64,000 nucleotides of DNA from Hydractinia symbiolongicarpus (GCF_029227915.1 NC_079875.1:25182001-25246000), one strand, 5' to 3'. Positions 11,464-24,921 are shown, counted from the first letter of the stretch. Made by a program: numbers and translations. Notes: generated from the letters alone by a model not told the origin.

Positions 11464-11680
11464 CCTAATTTGGCCCCATAGTTTCAGTGGTTATAACTTT
11501 CGCACTTTGTGCGACAGACTGGGGTCCGGTTTACCCAAGCCATGTGAGGGAAATTGGGGAGATGGCATACCTTGTGGAACATTGGATGTTGCACAGAGTT
11601 GTCTGGTAGAGCGCGCAAACCCTAATTGGGTCTTCATAGCTCAAAATGAGCATTAAATACTCTAGGAATCCACATTTAAG
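11464..11680 (+). mobile_element. SINE-like copy, left arm
   Basis: The segment GTCTGGTAGAGCGCGC...CATAGCTCAAAATGAGCATTA...CTCTAGGAATCC aligns by eye with the body of the SINE at 4968-5283. The B-box region is weak here (GGTCCGGTTTACCC), and there is no TAA tail, so this is a diverged or truncated copy. Its mirror is at about 16197-16413. Confidence 0.55.
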
Positions 11681-12863
11681 CCATGGCTCCTTCTGGAAAC
11701 AAGAGATTTGTGAAGCTAGCCATGTAACATATGCACATCTATCTGGCTAACTAAAGTTGTGATTTGTAGCTACGCTACACACAAAAATTGTTTGCTCTGT
11801 GCACAAATTATTGGAACGTCATGTTGGGTGTTCTGCACATCACTTGTGCCAGATGCCCATTTAAATATTTGTGGTCTGTGCAAAAGTAAAATACATTACC
11901 TAGATAGATAAAGCTAGCATAGCTTGGAAGTCTCGACGTCATTAAGTTTTATGCGATTTTTGCTATGACAAAAAACTAAGTTTTAATTTGTTTTCTTAAT
12001 CACTTTTGTATTGTTATTCATTATAACTCGTAATATATATGGTCAGCGAAATATATATACGTTTTATTTTTGGTGTTTCTTTACATGGAGACAACTCCTC
12101 TTCTAAGATAAACAATTTTTACCGCAGGACACTAAAAACTCAAAATATCGGTCTAGCTAGATAAGCTTCCTTAACCTTGACATTTGGACTTTTTTGGTAC
12201 CTTACAATAAATCTAAAACTATTACATATTTGCCCTGGCACAACGGCGTAGTCAGATTGCAAAATCGAGTATTATATTTGTCATTTTTCACTTTGGTATA
12301 TGAAATGATCGCCAGCTACTTATTTCTTGCTTTGCAAATACTAAAGCAAGTTCTCATTCACGTAAAACAATATGTTGACAAACTTTCTACCCAATTATTT
12401 TTTGCACTTTTGTTTAAAAAAATTGAGCCCCATCCCAAAATCTTCAACACATAAACAAAACTTGTTCAAAACTCGAAGCGCCTGATCCTGAAAATTTCAC
12501 TGACAGCCATTATGTTTTTTACGACAAAACAAATAAAGATGAACCAATCAGACAGCAGATGTTTTGCAATCGGTAGCAAATCGCGGGAAACTAAATATTT
12601 TTATCAAAACAAAAAGTTTGAATAGGATTATTTTTGGCCTTATTTAATTAAGAAAATTTGGGCAACACATTGGCCAACATTTTATAAATTTTAACAATAC
12701 ATAATTCTTATTTTTGGATGTTGTAAATGAACACTGTATAATCAAGATATAGGTCCAATTTTGAAAAATGAGCCCCCTTCCCCCCATGAAGCCTAGCCAA
12801 TATTTACTGATTCTTATAATGAAAGGAGGAACAAAGAAAGTACATATGTATAGGAAACATAAA

Positions 12864-13290
12864 ACTACGGGGGTCCCCATTTCATAGAATTCACTGATAA
12901 AATGACTGAAAGTATACCATAAAATAACATCTTACTTTGAACCGAGGGGAGTCAAGTAAGCAGCACCATTCTCGTTTCCATAACCCTGGGGACGAGGTTA
13001 AAGGCAATTTTTTATACTGAGAAGGTATGAACTACGGGGTCTCCATTTCATAGAACTCACTGAGTAGATGACTTAAAAGAATACCACATTATAAAACCTT
13101 ATTTTGAACCGAGAAAAGCCAAGGAGTACCATTCTCATTTCCAGAGCCCTGGGGACGAGGTTGACGGTAATTTTTATAGAATTTGCTGATTTAAATGATT
13201 AAAACAGTGTTTACAATAACATGATATCTTATTGAGACATGAGCCAAGACAATTCTCGTTCCAGAGCACTGGGAACGAGGTTGAAGACAA
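12864..13290. repeat. ~167-bp tandem repeat, left arm
   Basis: ACTACGGGG...CCATTTCATAGAA recurs 167 bp apart (12864 and 13031). The units end in CCCTGGGGACGAGGTT (near 12980 and 13148), with a diverged third end CACTGGGAACGAGGTT near 13264. The mirror copy is at about 14587-15013. The same closing word, inverted, occurs near 4613. Confidence 0.75.
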
Positions 13291-13392
13291 ATTTCGTTCC
13301 CTTTATTTTGAGTAACTTTAGTTACTTTTCCAACAAATTAAAATAATATTAACCCCAAATCATTGTTTCAATTAAGAACAACCCGGGTCTAG

Positions 13393-14484
<1,092 letters not shown>

Positions 14485-14586
14485 CTAGACCCGGGTTGTT
14501 CTTAATTGAAACAATGATTTGGGGTTAATATTATTTTAATTTGTTGGAAAAGTAACTAAAGTTACTCAAAATAAAGGGAACGAAAT

Positions 14587-15013
14587 TTGTCTTCAACCTC
14601 GTTCCCAGTGCTCTGGAACGAGAATTGTCTTGGCTCATGTCTCAATAAGATATCATGTTATTGTAAACACTGTTTTAATCATTTAAATCAGCAAATTCTA
14701 TAAAAATTACCGTCAACCTCGTCCCCAGGGCTCTGGAAATGAGAATGGTACTCCTTGGCTTTTCTCGGTTCAAAATAAGGTTTTATAATGTGGTATTCTT
14801 TTAAGTCATCTACTCAGTGAGTTCTATGAAATGGAGACCCCGTAGTTCATACCTTCTCAGTATAAAAAATTGCCTTTAACCTCGTCCCCAGGGTTATGGA
14901 AACGAGAATGGTGCTGCTTACTTGACTCCCCTCGGTTCAAAGTAAGATGTTATTTTATGGTATACTTTCAGTCATTTTATCAGTGAATTCTATGAAATGG
15001 GGACCCCCGTAGT
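14587..15013. repeat. ~167-bp tandem repeat, right arm
   Basis: Inverted copy of the tandem units at 12864-13290; AACCTCGTCCCCAGGG occurs at the unit ends. Confidence 0.75.
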
Positions 15014-16196
15014 TTTATGTTTCCTATACATATGTACTTTCTTTGTTCCTCCTTTCATTATAAGAATCAGTAAATATTGGCTAGGCTTCATGGGGGGAAG
15101 GGGGCTCATTTTTCAAAATTGGACCTATATCTTGATTATACAGTGTTCATTTACAACATCCAAAAATAAGAATTATGTATTGTTAAAATTTATAAAATGT
15201 TGGCCAATGTGTTGCCCAAATTTTCTTAATTAAATAAGGCCAAAAATAATCCTATTCAAACTTTTTGTTTTGATAAAAATATTTAGTTTCCCGCGATTTG
15301 CTACCGATTGCAAAACATCTGCTGTCTGATTGGTTCATCTTTATTTGTTTTGTCGTAAAAAACATAATGGCTGTCAGTGAAATTTTCAGGATCAGGCGCT
15401 TCGAGTTTTGAACAAGTTTTGTTTATGTGTTGAAGATTTTGGGATGGGGCTCAATTTTTTTAAACAAAAGTGCAAAAAATAATTGGGTAGAAAGTTTGTC
15501 AACATATTGTTTTACGTGAATGAGAACTTGCTTTAGTATTTGCAAAGCAAGAAATAAGTAGCTGGCGATCATTTCATATACCAAAGTGAAAAATGACAAA
15601 TATAATACTCGATTTTGCAATCTGACTACGCCGTTGTGCCAGGGCAAATATGTAATAGTTTTAGATTTATTGTAAGGTACCAAAAAAGTCCAAATGTCAA
15701 GGTTAAGGAAGCTTATCTAGCTAGACCGATATTTTGAGTTTTTAGTGTCCTGCGGTAAAAATTGTTTATCTTAGAAGAGGAGTTGTCTCCATGTAAAGAA
15801 ACACCAAAAATAAAACGTATATATATTTCGCTGACCATATATATTACAAGTTATAATGAATAACAATACAAAAGTGATTAAGAAAACAAATTAAAACTTA
15901 GTTTTTTGTCATAGCAAAAATCGCATAAAACTTAATGACGTCGAGACTTCCAAGCTATGCTAGCTTTATCTATCTAGGTAATGTATTTTACTTTTGCACA
16001 GACCACAAATATTTAAATGGGCATCTGGCACAAGTGATGTGCAGAACACCCAACATGACGTTCCAATAATTTGTGCACAGAGCAAACAATTTTTGTGTGT
16101 AGCGTAGCTACAAATCACAACTTTAGTTAGCCAGATAGATGTGCATATGTTACATGGCTAGCTTCACAAATCTCTTGTTTCCAGAAGGAGCCATGG

Positions 16197-16413
16197 CTTA
16201 CATGTGGATTCCTAGAGTATTTAATGCTCATTTTGAGCTATGAAGACCCAATTAGGGTTTGCGCGCTCTACCAGACAACTCTGTGCAACATCCAATGTTC
16301 CACAAGGTATGCCATCTCCCCAATTTCCCTCACATGGCTTGGGTAAACCGGACCCCAGTCTGTCGCACAAAGTGCGAAAGTTATAACCACTGAAACTATG
16401 GGGCAAAATTAGG
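16197..16413 (-). mobile_element. SINE-like copy, right arm
   Basis: Mirror copy of the diverged SINE at 11464-11680. One base near 16200 and one near 16404 differ between the arms. Confidence 0.55.
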
Positions 16414-16633
16414 CCATAAATTACTAGGACGTTATTTGACTAGGACGTTATTTGTTTTTTTGCTTGATCCTCTCCTGTGAAAATACTTGCTCTGTTCACC
16501 AGTATCTTTGCCAAGCTGAGGCTTTGTTATATACTACATTTTTGAAGTTTAAGAGAGAATATATATATATTCATTTATGTATATTATGCTGTGTTATTTG
16601 TAACTTTTTTTATATAATGTTCTGTATTTATAG

Positions 16634-16826
16634 ATGTCATGTCTAGAAGATTTAGAATCTTTGTTTATAAAAAAGAAGAATAGCAGGGAAAAACCCACTA
16701 TTATTGAATTAAAGCGTGATTCACTTGGGCGAAGAGTATTTCCATATCACGGGAAAAACAGAAAACGTAGAAAATCAAATATTTCCACAAATCCTACGAT
16801 TGTTGATAATCATAGAGACAGTGAAG
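16634..16826 (+). CDS. candidate first coding exon, KDZ-like transposase gene (tentative)
   Basis: An ATG directly follows an acceptor-like TATTTATAG and opens 64 codons: a basic, lysine/arginine-rich N-terminus (MSCLEDLESLFIKKKN..., GRRVFPYHGKNRKRRKS) ending at donor GAAG|GTTGGT. The next exon at 16904 continues in phase (SEG then WYDVTTDSSE). I do not recognise the product firmly. The basic-then-acidic N-terminus followed by a W/C-rich exon (17314) resembles animal CxC-type (KDZ) transposase genes. The same exon exists inverted in the left arm. No upstream exon or promoter was identified. Confidence 0.45.
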
Positions 16827-16903
16827 GTTGGTGTCATTGGCTTTTTTGTTGGCTCCTAAATTTGAAAGAAGTTTCTGTAGTTTGTGTGTATTTTCACATT
16901 CAG

Positions 16904-16975
16904 GTTGGTATGATGTTACTACTGATTCAAGCGAAATAGATAATGTTGGTACTTAGAACGTGCAAGCTTTGGCAG
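16904..16975 (+). CDS. candidate second exon with conflicting frames
   Basis: Bounded by acceptor ACATTCAG and a strong donor GGCAG|GTGAGG. The frame entering from the first exon reads WYDVTTDSSEIDNVGT and then hits TAG at 16954-16956. Two other frames leave the exon open. One begins ATG at 16943 and would join in phase 0 to the exon at 17763. The other ends in a frame compatible with the exon at 17314. A single-base shift inside this exon would reconcile it with either neighbour. Either it is broken or the model is wrong. Confidence 0.35.
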
Positions 16976-17313
16976 GTGAGGACTTGTTTTTACATTATCT
17001 TAAATACATTGAATATTAAACCAAGTGTTTTGTGGTCAAAACTTGTCTTTCTCTGTATAGAATCCTTTTCCTCCGGTGTAGAAAATGTTTTTTTAATGCT
17101 AAAGGTTTAGATTGATTCCCAAATTATGCCTGAAACTTTAAAAGTGTGGATCACTCATTCTTACCCATAACACTACAGTTTGAGAAAAACTTAAATAAAA
17201 GACAACACTTTCAAAACACTTTCAAACTCATTCATATATGTTGGCTAGAACAATGAGAAAAATGATGATTGTAGTAAAATTTCTTTTTATCTTTATGTAT
17301 ATATTTTTTGTAG

Positions 17314-17493
17314 AATTTTCCAATTCAGTAGAACAAAGTCTAAAGCTGTTAGCTGGCAGGATCGTATGAATCAATATGAGTGCAGCTGGGCCGAAAAAAG
17401 AAAAAATATTTTTAAGGCTGTACTGAACATACAAATACAAAGTTCTGTATGTGAGAGTTGCTTGAAACAAAGTTGTTGTGTCATGTCACCATG
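17314..17493 (+). CDS. candidate cysteine-rich exon, CxC/KDZ-like
   Basis: It follows acceptor TTTTTTGTAG and runs open to a possible donor ATG|GTAATG. The translation includes SWQDRMNQYECSWAEKRKN and VCESCLKQSCC. The tryptophan/arginine-then-CxxC arrangement matches the N-terminal part of CxC-type (KDZ) transposases as I know them; this is recognition by pattern, not alignment. It leaves in a phase that does not fit the exon at 17763, so it may belong to a different gene cut off at the palindrome edge. Confidence 0.4.
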
Positions 17494-17762
17494 GTAATGA
17501 AATGCAACTTTCTTATGAATGTGATGAAAAAGTCCATTCAATTAATCCCCTACATGATGGCTATGGTGTACCACTCACACCACTGGAGTAAATTAATTTA
17601 TTTAAGCTTTTAATATTGTTGATGCTGGTATAATCATTGATTATTTCTTATATGATTGTTAAGAATCCATTGGTATATATATAATATTTGTTGAACAAGT
17701 AAGAATACTACAACTTTTTAACAACTTCAAGCTTCATGAAATATGTTATTTATTTAATGTAG

Positions 17763-20700
17763 AAGTTACGTTTAACTCAAGGCTTTGAACCAATAGCTGC
17801 AGCTGGAAAACGAACCAAAGAGACCATCCTAAAAATTAAAGAGGTATGAATAAACTATATTAAACTTTTCCCATAGAAGTCCTAAAATTGGTAAAACTAC
17901 AACCTGTTGATAATACTTAAAATAACTTTTGATGCCTTAACCTTTACAGGGGAAAAAAAGACCACATGTTCATGTTGGTAAAAGAGAAAACTACACTTGG
18001 GCTAAAGATGAATGTATAAGAGAGGTTTTGAGTTATAATGATGGTACAGTTATAAATTACAGTGACTTAGCAAGAAGATTTCAATTGAAAAATGGAAAAG
18101 GTACAATGATTAAAATTTTAAAAACATTCTTGTTTTCCCATGAAAATTTTGGAGAAAGTTCTGGAACCTTTTTGCTAATAACAAGGCTTAATAAATAACC
18201 TGTGGATCATATTTTTGCGATCAAGTTTTTTTGCCAAAATGTGTACTTATTTTTGCGATTTGAAAGCTTTCGTGAAAAAAAATATGGAACTGATTTTGAG
18301 TTATCCAACAAGTGCTTTTTTCAAGAAAAAAGGTGGAACATTGTAGCAAGGTTATACGTCAATTAAATTTTTTTCTGTCTGAAGTGTTTTCAATATTAAT
18401 TATCTTTACTATATAGGAATGGTACCCAAAAATGCTGGCCAAATAGTCAAAGTGCTACTACAGAAAAGTGGATGCCAGTTATCAAAATTTAAATCATGTT
18501 TAAATAACAGCACAATGGATTGCTACAATGAACATGAAAAATTTGGAATTCCTCGCGTACGTAGAAAGAAAAGAAGGTGACGGCTGTTTTATGAAGCTAT
18601 AATCTTGTTTCACAAGCATTTTAAGTAGCCAAATATTATTATAAAAATAGTACCACAAACTCCTTCAAAGTAACCTCTGATAAACTCTTATAATTTATAT
18701 ATTTACATTTATAGGTTGAATTTGCCAGGTTGAACAGATACCTCGATACCTATTGAGGAAACAAATGAAGAGCTCAACAGAAGACTTCACCAGCAGATAA
18801 AGGATGGTGTGTACTCTTTGGGTGAATTAATAGTGCCTCAAAAGTTTGAAAGAGTGCAGATTGTCAACAATAAAACTTGTATAGAAGAAATCAGTGTTGC
18901 AGGTCGCAAACTGGTGTTATACAAAATTCGAAAAGAATCATTAATTACACAAAAAAAATATATGAAATCTTATTCTGACGATTATTTGAACAACATGACC
19001 AGAGACAGAGTTATTCACGAATTAACAAAAATTAATGAGTTACCGTATGATCTAATGAATTATAAAGATGAAGAACTGATTGAAATATTGAAACACTTCA
19101 ACAGAAGAAGACATCTAATGTTTTGGCATGATGGTTCCTCATTGGCTAGTCATAGTCACATTCTTATGATGGTCTCAACACTTTATGATACTGCAATTCA
19201 CTTAACAGATGATGAATACTACGAAAAATTTAAAGTCAAAACAAATGTTCAAGCCATCATAGAAGAATCCCAGTTGTATATCCTAGCACGTTGGCCCAGC
19301 CACCGATCAACAATTGCTCTATACAGAAGATCGTGTTGATGACCTTAAAGATCTCAAAACAAAAGTGAAAGTGGAAGATATTGAAATTACTGACATAGTC
19401 CGTATATTCAAAGGAGATTCCCCAGCTGCTCAATTCGAGACTGGTCAACAAAAGGGAGGGAACTACTTTTGTCATTCGTGTCCTCTGCACACATCTATGT
19501 CGAAGTCAATTACGCGATCTTTTAAAACTCGTTATATCACCTTGCAACAAAGAATTGACAAAGTTTTGAAATCTGTGGGTGCTCAGCAACGAATCAAACA
19601 GGGAAAAGTGAAATTATTTAACAATCTACAGAAATCCGATGTTATTGATGAACTGCATGAAAAGAATGTTAAATTTTCATGCCAGATGCCTGTGAAGCAG
19701 TTGCAATTGCTATTGGAAGATGAGATGCGAGGAATGCAGAGATTGCCAGCACTTCTGTATGCCAATCCATTCACAACTCTGGACGACCTGAACCTTGGTC
19801 AATATGAAATTCTCCAAAATGAACCTTTGCATGATGTATCAAACCACATTAAGAATTTATATTCTGAACTTCCACAACAAGTGAATAATAAGATTAAAAA
19901 AGAAATCACGGAAATTATAGAAAATTCATTTAACTCGAAGGAAGCAAAAAATTCGTTTGATTACAGAAAAAGCCTTTTAATTGTCACAAATTGGTGTCTT
20001 GAAAATTATCCAGATCGTTTTTTCACTAAACTTTTTTTAACTATGGCTGAGATTCAAGAAATTTTATATTTACCAGAACTATCACGAAACCCCAAGTTGA
20101 TTTTGCGTTTAAGTAATTTAACGTTTATACATGCAATTTATCTGGAAAAGTTTGTTAAAGGTGAACTAAAAAGCCTAACAGAAAGAAAATTATTTGGGGT
20201 TTATTATCACTCATTAATTCGTCATGCCCCAGGGCAATACCGTATTATTTCTGGGCGATCAGCTAACACCGAAAAAGAGGAGGTCTCGTTCACATCAATT
20301 AAAACTGACACAAACCTGACATCCAATCACCATCCAGAAAACATCATAACCAATGCTATATTAAGATACCAAGTTAGAAAAGAACTGCATGGGCAAGAAG
20401 AATAAACGAGAGAATCTTACATACATCAAATATATCAACCAATAAAACTGTCCCTATGTAACACAAAAATTTCTTTTGATTGGATACACGATTTCTCAAA
20501 TGACTACCAGTGCCTCTTACAACGTCAAGCTGATTACTTGATAGAACAAAACGTATGGTGGTATGAGGTTTCGGATGGTGTGGAATTTCGCGACAATGTC
20601 TTCCCAATCGAAAGCAAAATTGGCCTACACCATTTCCGTTCGTCTTCGATAAAGATAGAAGAAATTTTGCAGGAAAAATGTTGGTTAAAATGTCTAAGTA

Positions 20701-21553
20701 ACATGGATGTTTTAATTCCAGCATTCAAAATTCATTTTTATGACAAAGATGGGGAAAAGGTCATTAAATATCTGAAGACATTAAAATATTTTCAAAAGGA
20801 AGCATCACTAAAAACAAATCGTTACTTCAACAAGAACCAACAACACCATCTAAAGAAAATAATGAAACCACTAGCTTTTTAAATGAAAATAATTCACTAA
20901 ATAAAGAACACCCTCCTATCAGTTCTACTCCAATATCTCATGAAATGAAAGAGTTATCCAATCCACCTTTATCAACAACAGGCATTGTAGCAAATTTCAC
21001 AAATTCCACCATCAATAACAGTACCACATATGATATTGGAACAGAATTTGATCAAATAAATATGCTATTAACACCTAATACATCTGTTATGGATTGCAAT
21101 ATCGTACCTGATATTACATCAACACCCCTTTCTACAAAAAAGATATCTTCTAAACAAATTAAAATGTCAACATCAAAGCACAATCCTTTAGTTATACAAT
21201 TAAAACCACTCCATTCTGAAACAAGTACAGAAAAGGATAAATATTCAAAATCCACAAGCACTTTGATAAAGGTGTTTGGAGAAGAAGAGTTTGTGATGAA
21301 CTATGATAAAGCAAGAAAAAAAGCTAAACTTAATCAATACTTTATTCCCCACTACGAAAAAGCATTGGCAGTTGTAGAAGTGAGGCTAAAATTAAAAGAA
21401 CAGGAAGCAAGAAAGGAGTTGAAAAAAAATGAGATCAAGGTGATTGAAACCAACACAAGTGTCATTCCAAACCTAGAAATCAGAGAGCACTATGACAAAT
21501 TAGTCAACATTTTAACCTGCATTAAATCAATTAAGAGACAACTTAGTTTATAG
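17763..21553 (+). pseudogene. spliced gene of unidentified, probably multi-copy family; possible transposase
   Basis: Supported exons: 17763-17843 (LRLTQGFEPIAAAGKRT), 17950-18100 (KKRPHVHVGKRENYTWA, INYSDLARRFQLKNGKG), 18417-18576 (KNAGQIVKVLLQKSG), and 18715-21553. Junction phases agree throughout. The last exon reads GELIVPQKFERVQ, WHDGSSLASHSHILMMVS, GDSPAAQFETGQQKGGNY followed by CHSC, EPLHDVSNHIKNL, RIISGRSANTEKEE, WWYEVSDGVEF and LHHFRSSS, and ends in a charged, coiled-coil-like tail. Four lesions interrupt it: TGA at 18731, a frameshift near 19290, TAA at 20403 (the frame continues open after it) and a frameshift near 20820. I recall similar uncharacterised proteins in cnidarians and sponges. 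The D of WHDG, the GD of GDSPAAQ and the D of EPLHD could be a scattered DDD/DDE triad, which is speculation. The first exon's AG acceptor sits at 17761-17762, right at the palindrome edge. Confidence 0.72.
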
Positions 21554-21711
21554 AGAAGTATAGTATATGTTTATTTGTGAATTGCCAGTGTGAAATAAAC
21601 TTAATTAGAACGGCCGAATTATACCTCACCCAGTAAAGCAAATGAGAATTCTTTTTCAATAGCCCATTAGTATTTATAGGGCAATAATATGGCAAGATTG
21701 AATAAAATAGA

Positions 21712-21862
21712 AGGAAAATAACAAAGTACGTGAGTGTTCCGTACGAATGAAAAGAAAATAATAAAGTACACGAATGTTACGTACAAATAGAAAAAAATAT
21801 CAAGTATGTGAGAGTCACGTACGAAAAGAAAAAAAAATTAAAGTACGGTCACGTACAACGTG
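21712..21862. repeat. ~40-bp tandem repeat with GTACG palindromic words
   Basis: Four diverged units, each containing AAGTACG/AAGTACA...CGTACAA, begin near 21723, 21763, 21802 and 21840. CGTACG-type words could form small hairpins. No coding role is seen. Confidence 0.6.
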
Positions 21863-22920
21863 TGAATAGCCACTGAGTAAATAATATATATAAATATAGC
21901 TAACATATTCTTTAAAGTTACTTTCTAGCCTAGCTAGCCAAAGGTTATAGCTACACATGTTCTATTATATTTCGCAGCACATAGCTATAGCTTTATATTT
22001 TATTTTTGTGGTGAAAAACAATCTTTATTTATTAAGAAAATAAAGCATCCAGAAGATAAAATGTGGGGATCGCCTAAAAGCTACTTGAAAAGTCTTAACC
22101 AGTTACTTACACCTAGCTAGTTCCAAGTTGTATTTCCTAGTATTTTTTACACATATAATTATGAGTAGAGAGTTTCAAATAAATAAATATTTACTTACTT
22201 CTTACTTGCTAATATTATTTGACCATCCATCCATCCCATTTCGTTGACTTGCTTGCGTTAAAAAGGAGCATGCTACCAGCTCCCATTTACGGCAAAACGC
22301 CACGTTAGGCACGCAAAAATCCAGACCTGATAAGGCGAGTAAAAACTCGCAGCTACGCGGCGCGCGAGTTAATTTAATTCCCGGGAAATGAAATTTCCTT
22401 AATATCGACGAGGTAGCTAGTAAAAAGATACCCACCCACACACCCAGGCAGTTGCAATGATATATACCTAACAAAGCTAGCTAGTTAGTTATATCTAACT
22501 GGCTCATATTTTATGTAAAGGTTAATGCTTGTTTCTAATCCAAAGCAGTCTCATTACCTCTTATTACTACAAGAAATTTAAGAGCTGAACCCTATATAAA
22601 AACTTTTTGCTGCTTAGCTGGCTACTATATACAGCTAGCACAGTACAATAATAATCACTTTGTCACAACTTAACTAAAAGCAATTGAGCATCTCTCCAAA
22701 ACAACATACAAGCTCTTCCTAGCCGTACCTTAATAAACTTTTAAAAAGCTAGATTTAGTTGTAAATATGTGAATAAAGGGATCAATATGATCAAAAAGCT
22801 CCTTCGTGGCTCATGCCTAATCTCGATCAACATCATTTGTCTCGATTATCCAGTTGCATCTCTCCAAAAAATATCCCTAAATAAATTTGTTTTGATGATT
22901 ACCAAGTATTACTAGTGTTC
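21863..22920. other. non-coding stretch, no feature recognised
   Basis: AT-rich with many TAGCTAG words and a short GC patch near 22350 (CGCGGCGCGCG). I see no supported exon. Confidence 0.45.
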
Positions 22921-22924
22921 AGCC

Positions 22925-23193
22925 TTAATCAGAAATGTTAGAATCAAACTGACATGCAGGGTAGAATTGAAAACAGCCTTCAAGCCGAGAGACAAGTGCG
23001 CGATCCGTAGTTTCATGATGATTCCTAAAGTCAAGAGGACTCTTATCCGAAAAAAATGAGGAAGAAATGAATACAGCGCCGTTGGTACAGAGATTTATAT
23101 CACGTGTTTTTTTTTCTGGTTCTTTATGCTTACGTTTGATAGGCATTTTACTGCAAATATCTTCATCGTCAGTGCCACTTTCATCAGTACTTT
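22925..23193 (-). CDS. last exon of the recombinase-like pseudogene
   Basis: Begins at acceptor TTTCATTTAG, enters in phase 1 and ends at a stop at 22925. It has an acidic start, then the basic KMPIKRKHKEPEKKTRD, which could be a nuclear localisation signal. The rest is unrecognised. Confidence 0.5.
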
Positions 23194-23341
23194 CTAAATG
23201 AAAAAAAAAAAACAGAAATTGTAAGGACATGCAATATCTATTTTATCATATATGCCTAAACTGTTTCCTAAAAATTTCTGATTCATTTCTTGTTTTGAGA
23301 ATTAAAAAATGCGTTTTTAGATGTTTGCGAATTATTACATA

Positions 23342-23990
23342 CTAGTTAGCCCGTGGAAAAGTCTACAGGTTCACGCAGCTAAGGCACCATTTTACATGAC
23401 AGACAAACTGACATATACGGGTATTTTAATATAGATAGTCGTTAGCCCTTGGAAAAATCCACGGGTTCGCCCGTCCTTTAAATTCACCCGTCGCAACAAA
23501 GTGGACAAAAATATATCGCATTTGGTGTTGGTGCGCATTTTAAAAATTTCGTGATTTCGGTACGGGACGCGGCTCTCGCGGACAGACAGACAAAATACGG
23601 CTATTATTAAAGAGATTAGCCCGTGGAAAAATCCACGGGTTCGCCTGTCCTTTAAATTTACCTGTCGCAACAAAGTGGACAAAAATATATCGCATTTGGT
23701 ATTGGTGCGCATTATAAAAATTCCGTGATTCCGTTACGGGATGCGGCTCTCGCAGGCAAATAGAAAACACGGCTATTATTAAAGAGACTAGTCGTTGGCC
23801 CATGGAAAAATCCACGGGTTCGGCCGCCCATTATATTTACCCGTCGCAACAAAGTGGATAAAAATATATCGCATTTGAATTCGTGTTTCCGTAACATCAT
23901 TTTCTAGCTCTATAGAGACTAGTCGGTGAACTGTAGAAAAATCCACGGCATCGTCCGTGTAGTAAAATAATAGGCTAGTTATTAAAACCC
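23342..23990 (-). mobile_element. head-to-tail string of five short Helitrons
   Basis: On the minus strand each unit starts TCTCTTTAATAATAGCCG (or a variant) and ends with hairpin CCCGTGGATTTTTCCACGGG followed by CTAG, CTAA or a variant, then T. These are Helitron hallmarks: 5' TC, 3' hairpin plus CTRR, insertion between A and T. Approximate copies are 23342-23435, 23437-23615, 23616-23787, 23788-23918 and 23919-about 23990. Junctions are direct, for example CTAG|TCTC at 23787/23788 and CTAA|TCTC at 23615/23616. All point the same way. They encode nothing and sit in an intron of the recombinase-like pseudogene. Confidence 0.82.
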
Positions 23991-24921
23991 TTTTCAATGA
24001 ACTAAAGAGGTAAATACCTGAACATTGTTTTTCTTTATTGTCACTTCCACCTAAAGAATGAAGCCACAACTAGCTATTAATGAGCTTCAGTTAATACATG
24101 TCGAATTTTTTTTAAATAGAGGATCGAAAAAAAGAAGTGAAAAAAGTGGCAGCATGCTAAAAACTAATGGCAAAACCTAATAAGAAATAGATACGTAAAT
24201 TATATGGTTTATTAACAACGAGTTTTGTATTGGTTTTTTATATATATTCAGCAGATCAAAATTGAATCAGTTTTTTATATGAGAATTCTTATGTTCCTAA
24301 TTTAATTTCTAAGTTGCCATTTTGTATTAGTTCAATGTGACTGTGTGACTGAAAATCTTCCTGTATTTTTATTTTTGTCCATATGTCAATTTCCATCAAC
24401 TGAACGAGATTGTGGTGTTGTTGTGAGGATAATTTTCACCGTTTTATAAGCAATATTGTACTTAACTTTAATCAAATTTAAGGATATTCATTCAACTTTT
24501 GATATTTAATATGTTTAAAATGAGATTAGTGATAGAATTGTATGTATAAAATCTTAATTCCAAATAGTAAAAAATGAGTGCTTTTCCAATCTTTATCAAA
24601 GCCCATATATCATCATATAAAATTCTCGAGACAAATTTTGATTACTAACTCTGGCTAATTGAGACGTCGAAAAAAATTCCATAAAATGATTCAAGCCACC
24701 ATTTTAGGCACCATCGAGGCAACAAAAATCGAAGCGAGCAAGCGGACTGGCTTTCTAATTCAAACTTTCAAAATTTGGAGTGACTTTCCAAAGTTTCGCA
24801 AATTCTTACTTTGAAAAATTTAGCAGGATAAATTGGTGTGAAAAACAGTTTGTTTTGCAGTAAAGAACCTGTGAAAAAATTGATAAGCTATCAATAAAAT
24901 TCAAGCAGGTGCCACACTTAC

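Noticed and set aside
23392-23900. Overlapping minus-strand frames with repeated CDIFLSTLLR segments
   Set aside because: They are translations of the tandem Helitron copies, not protein repeats.
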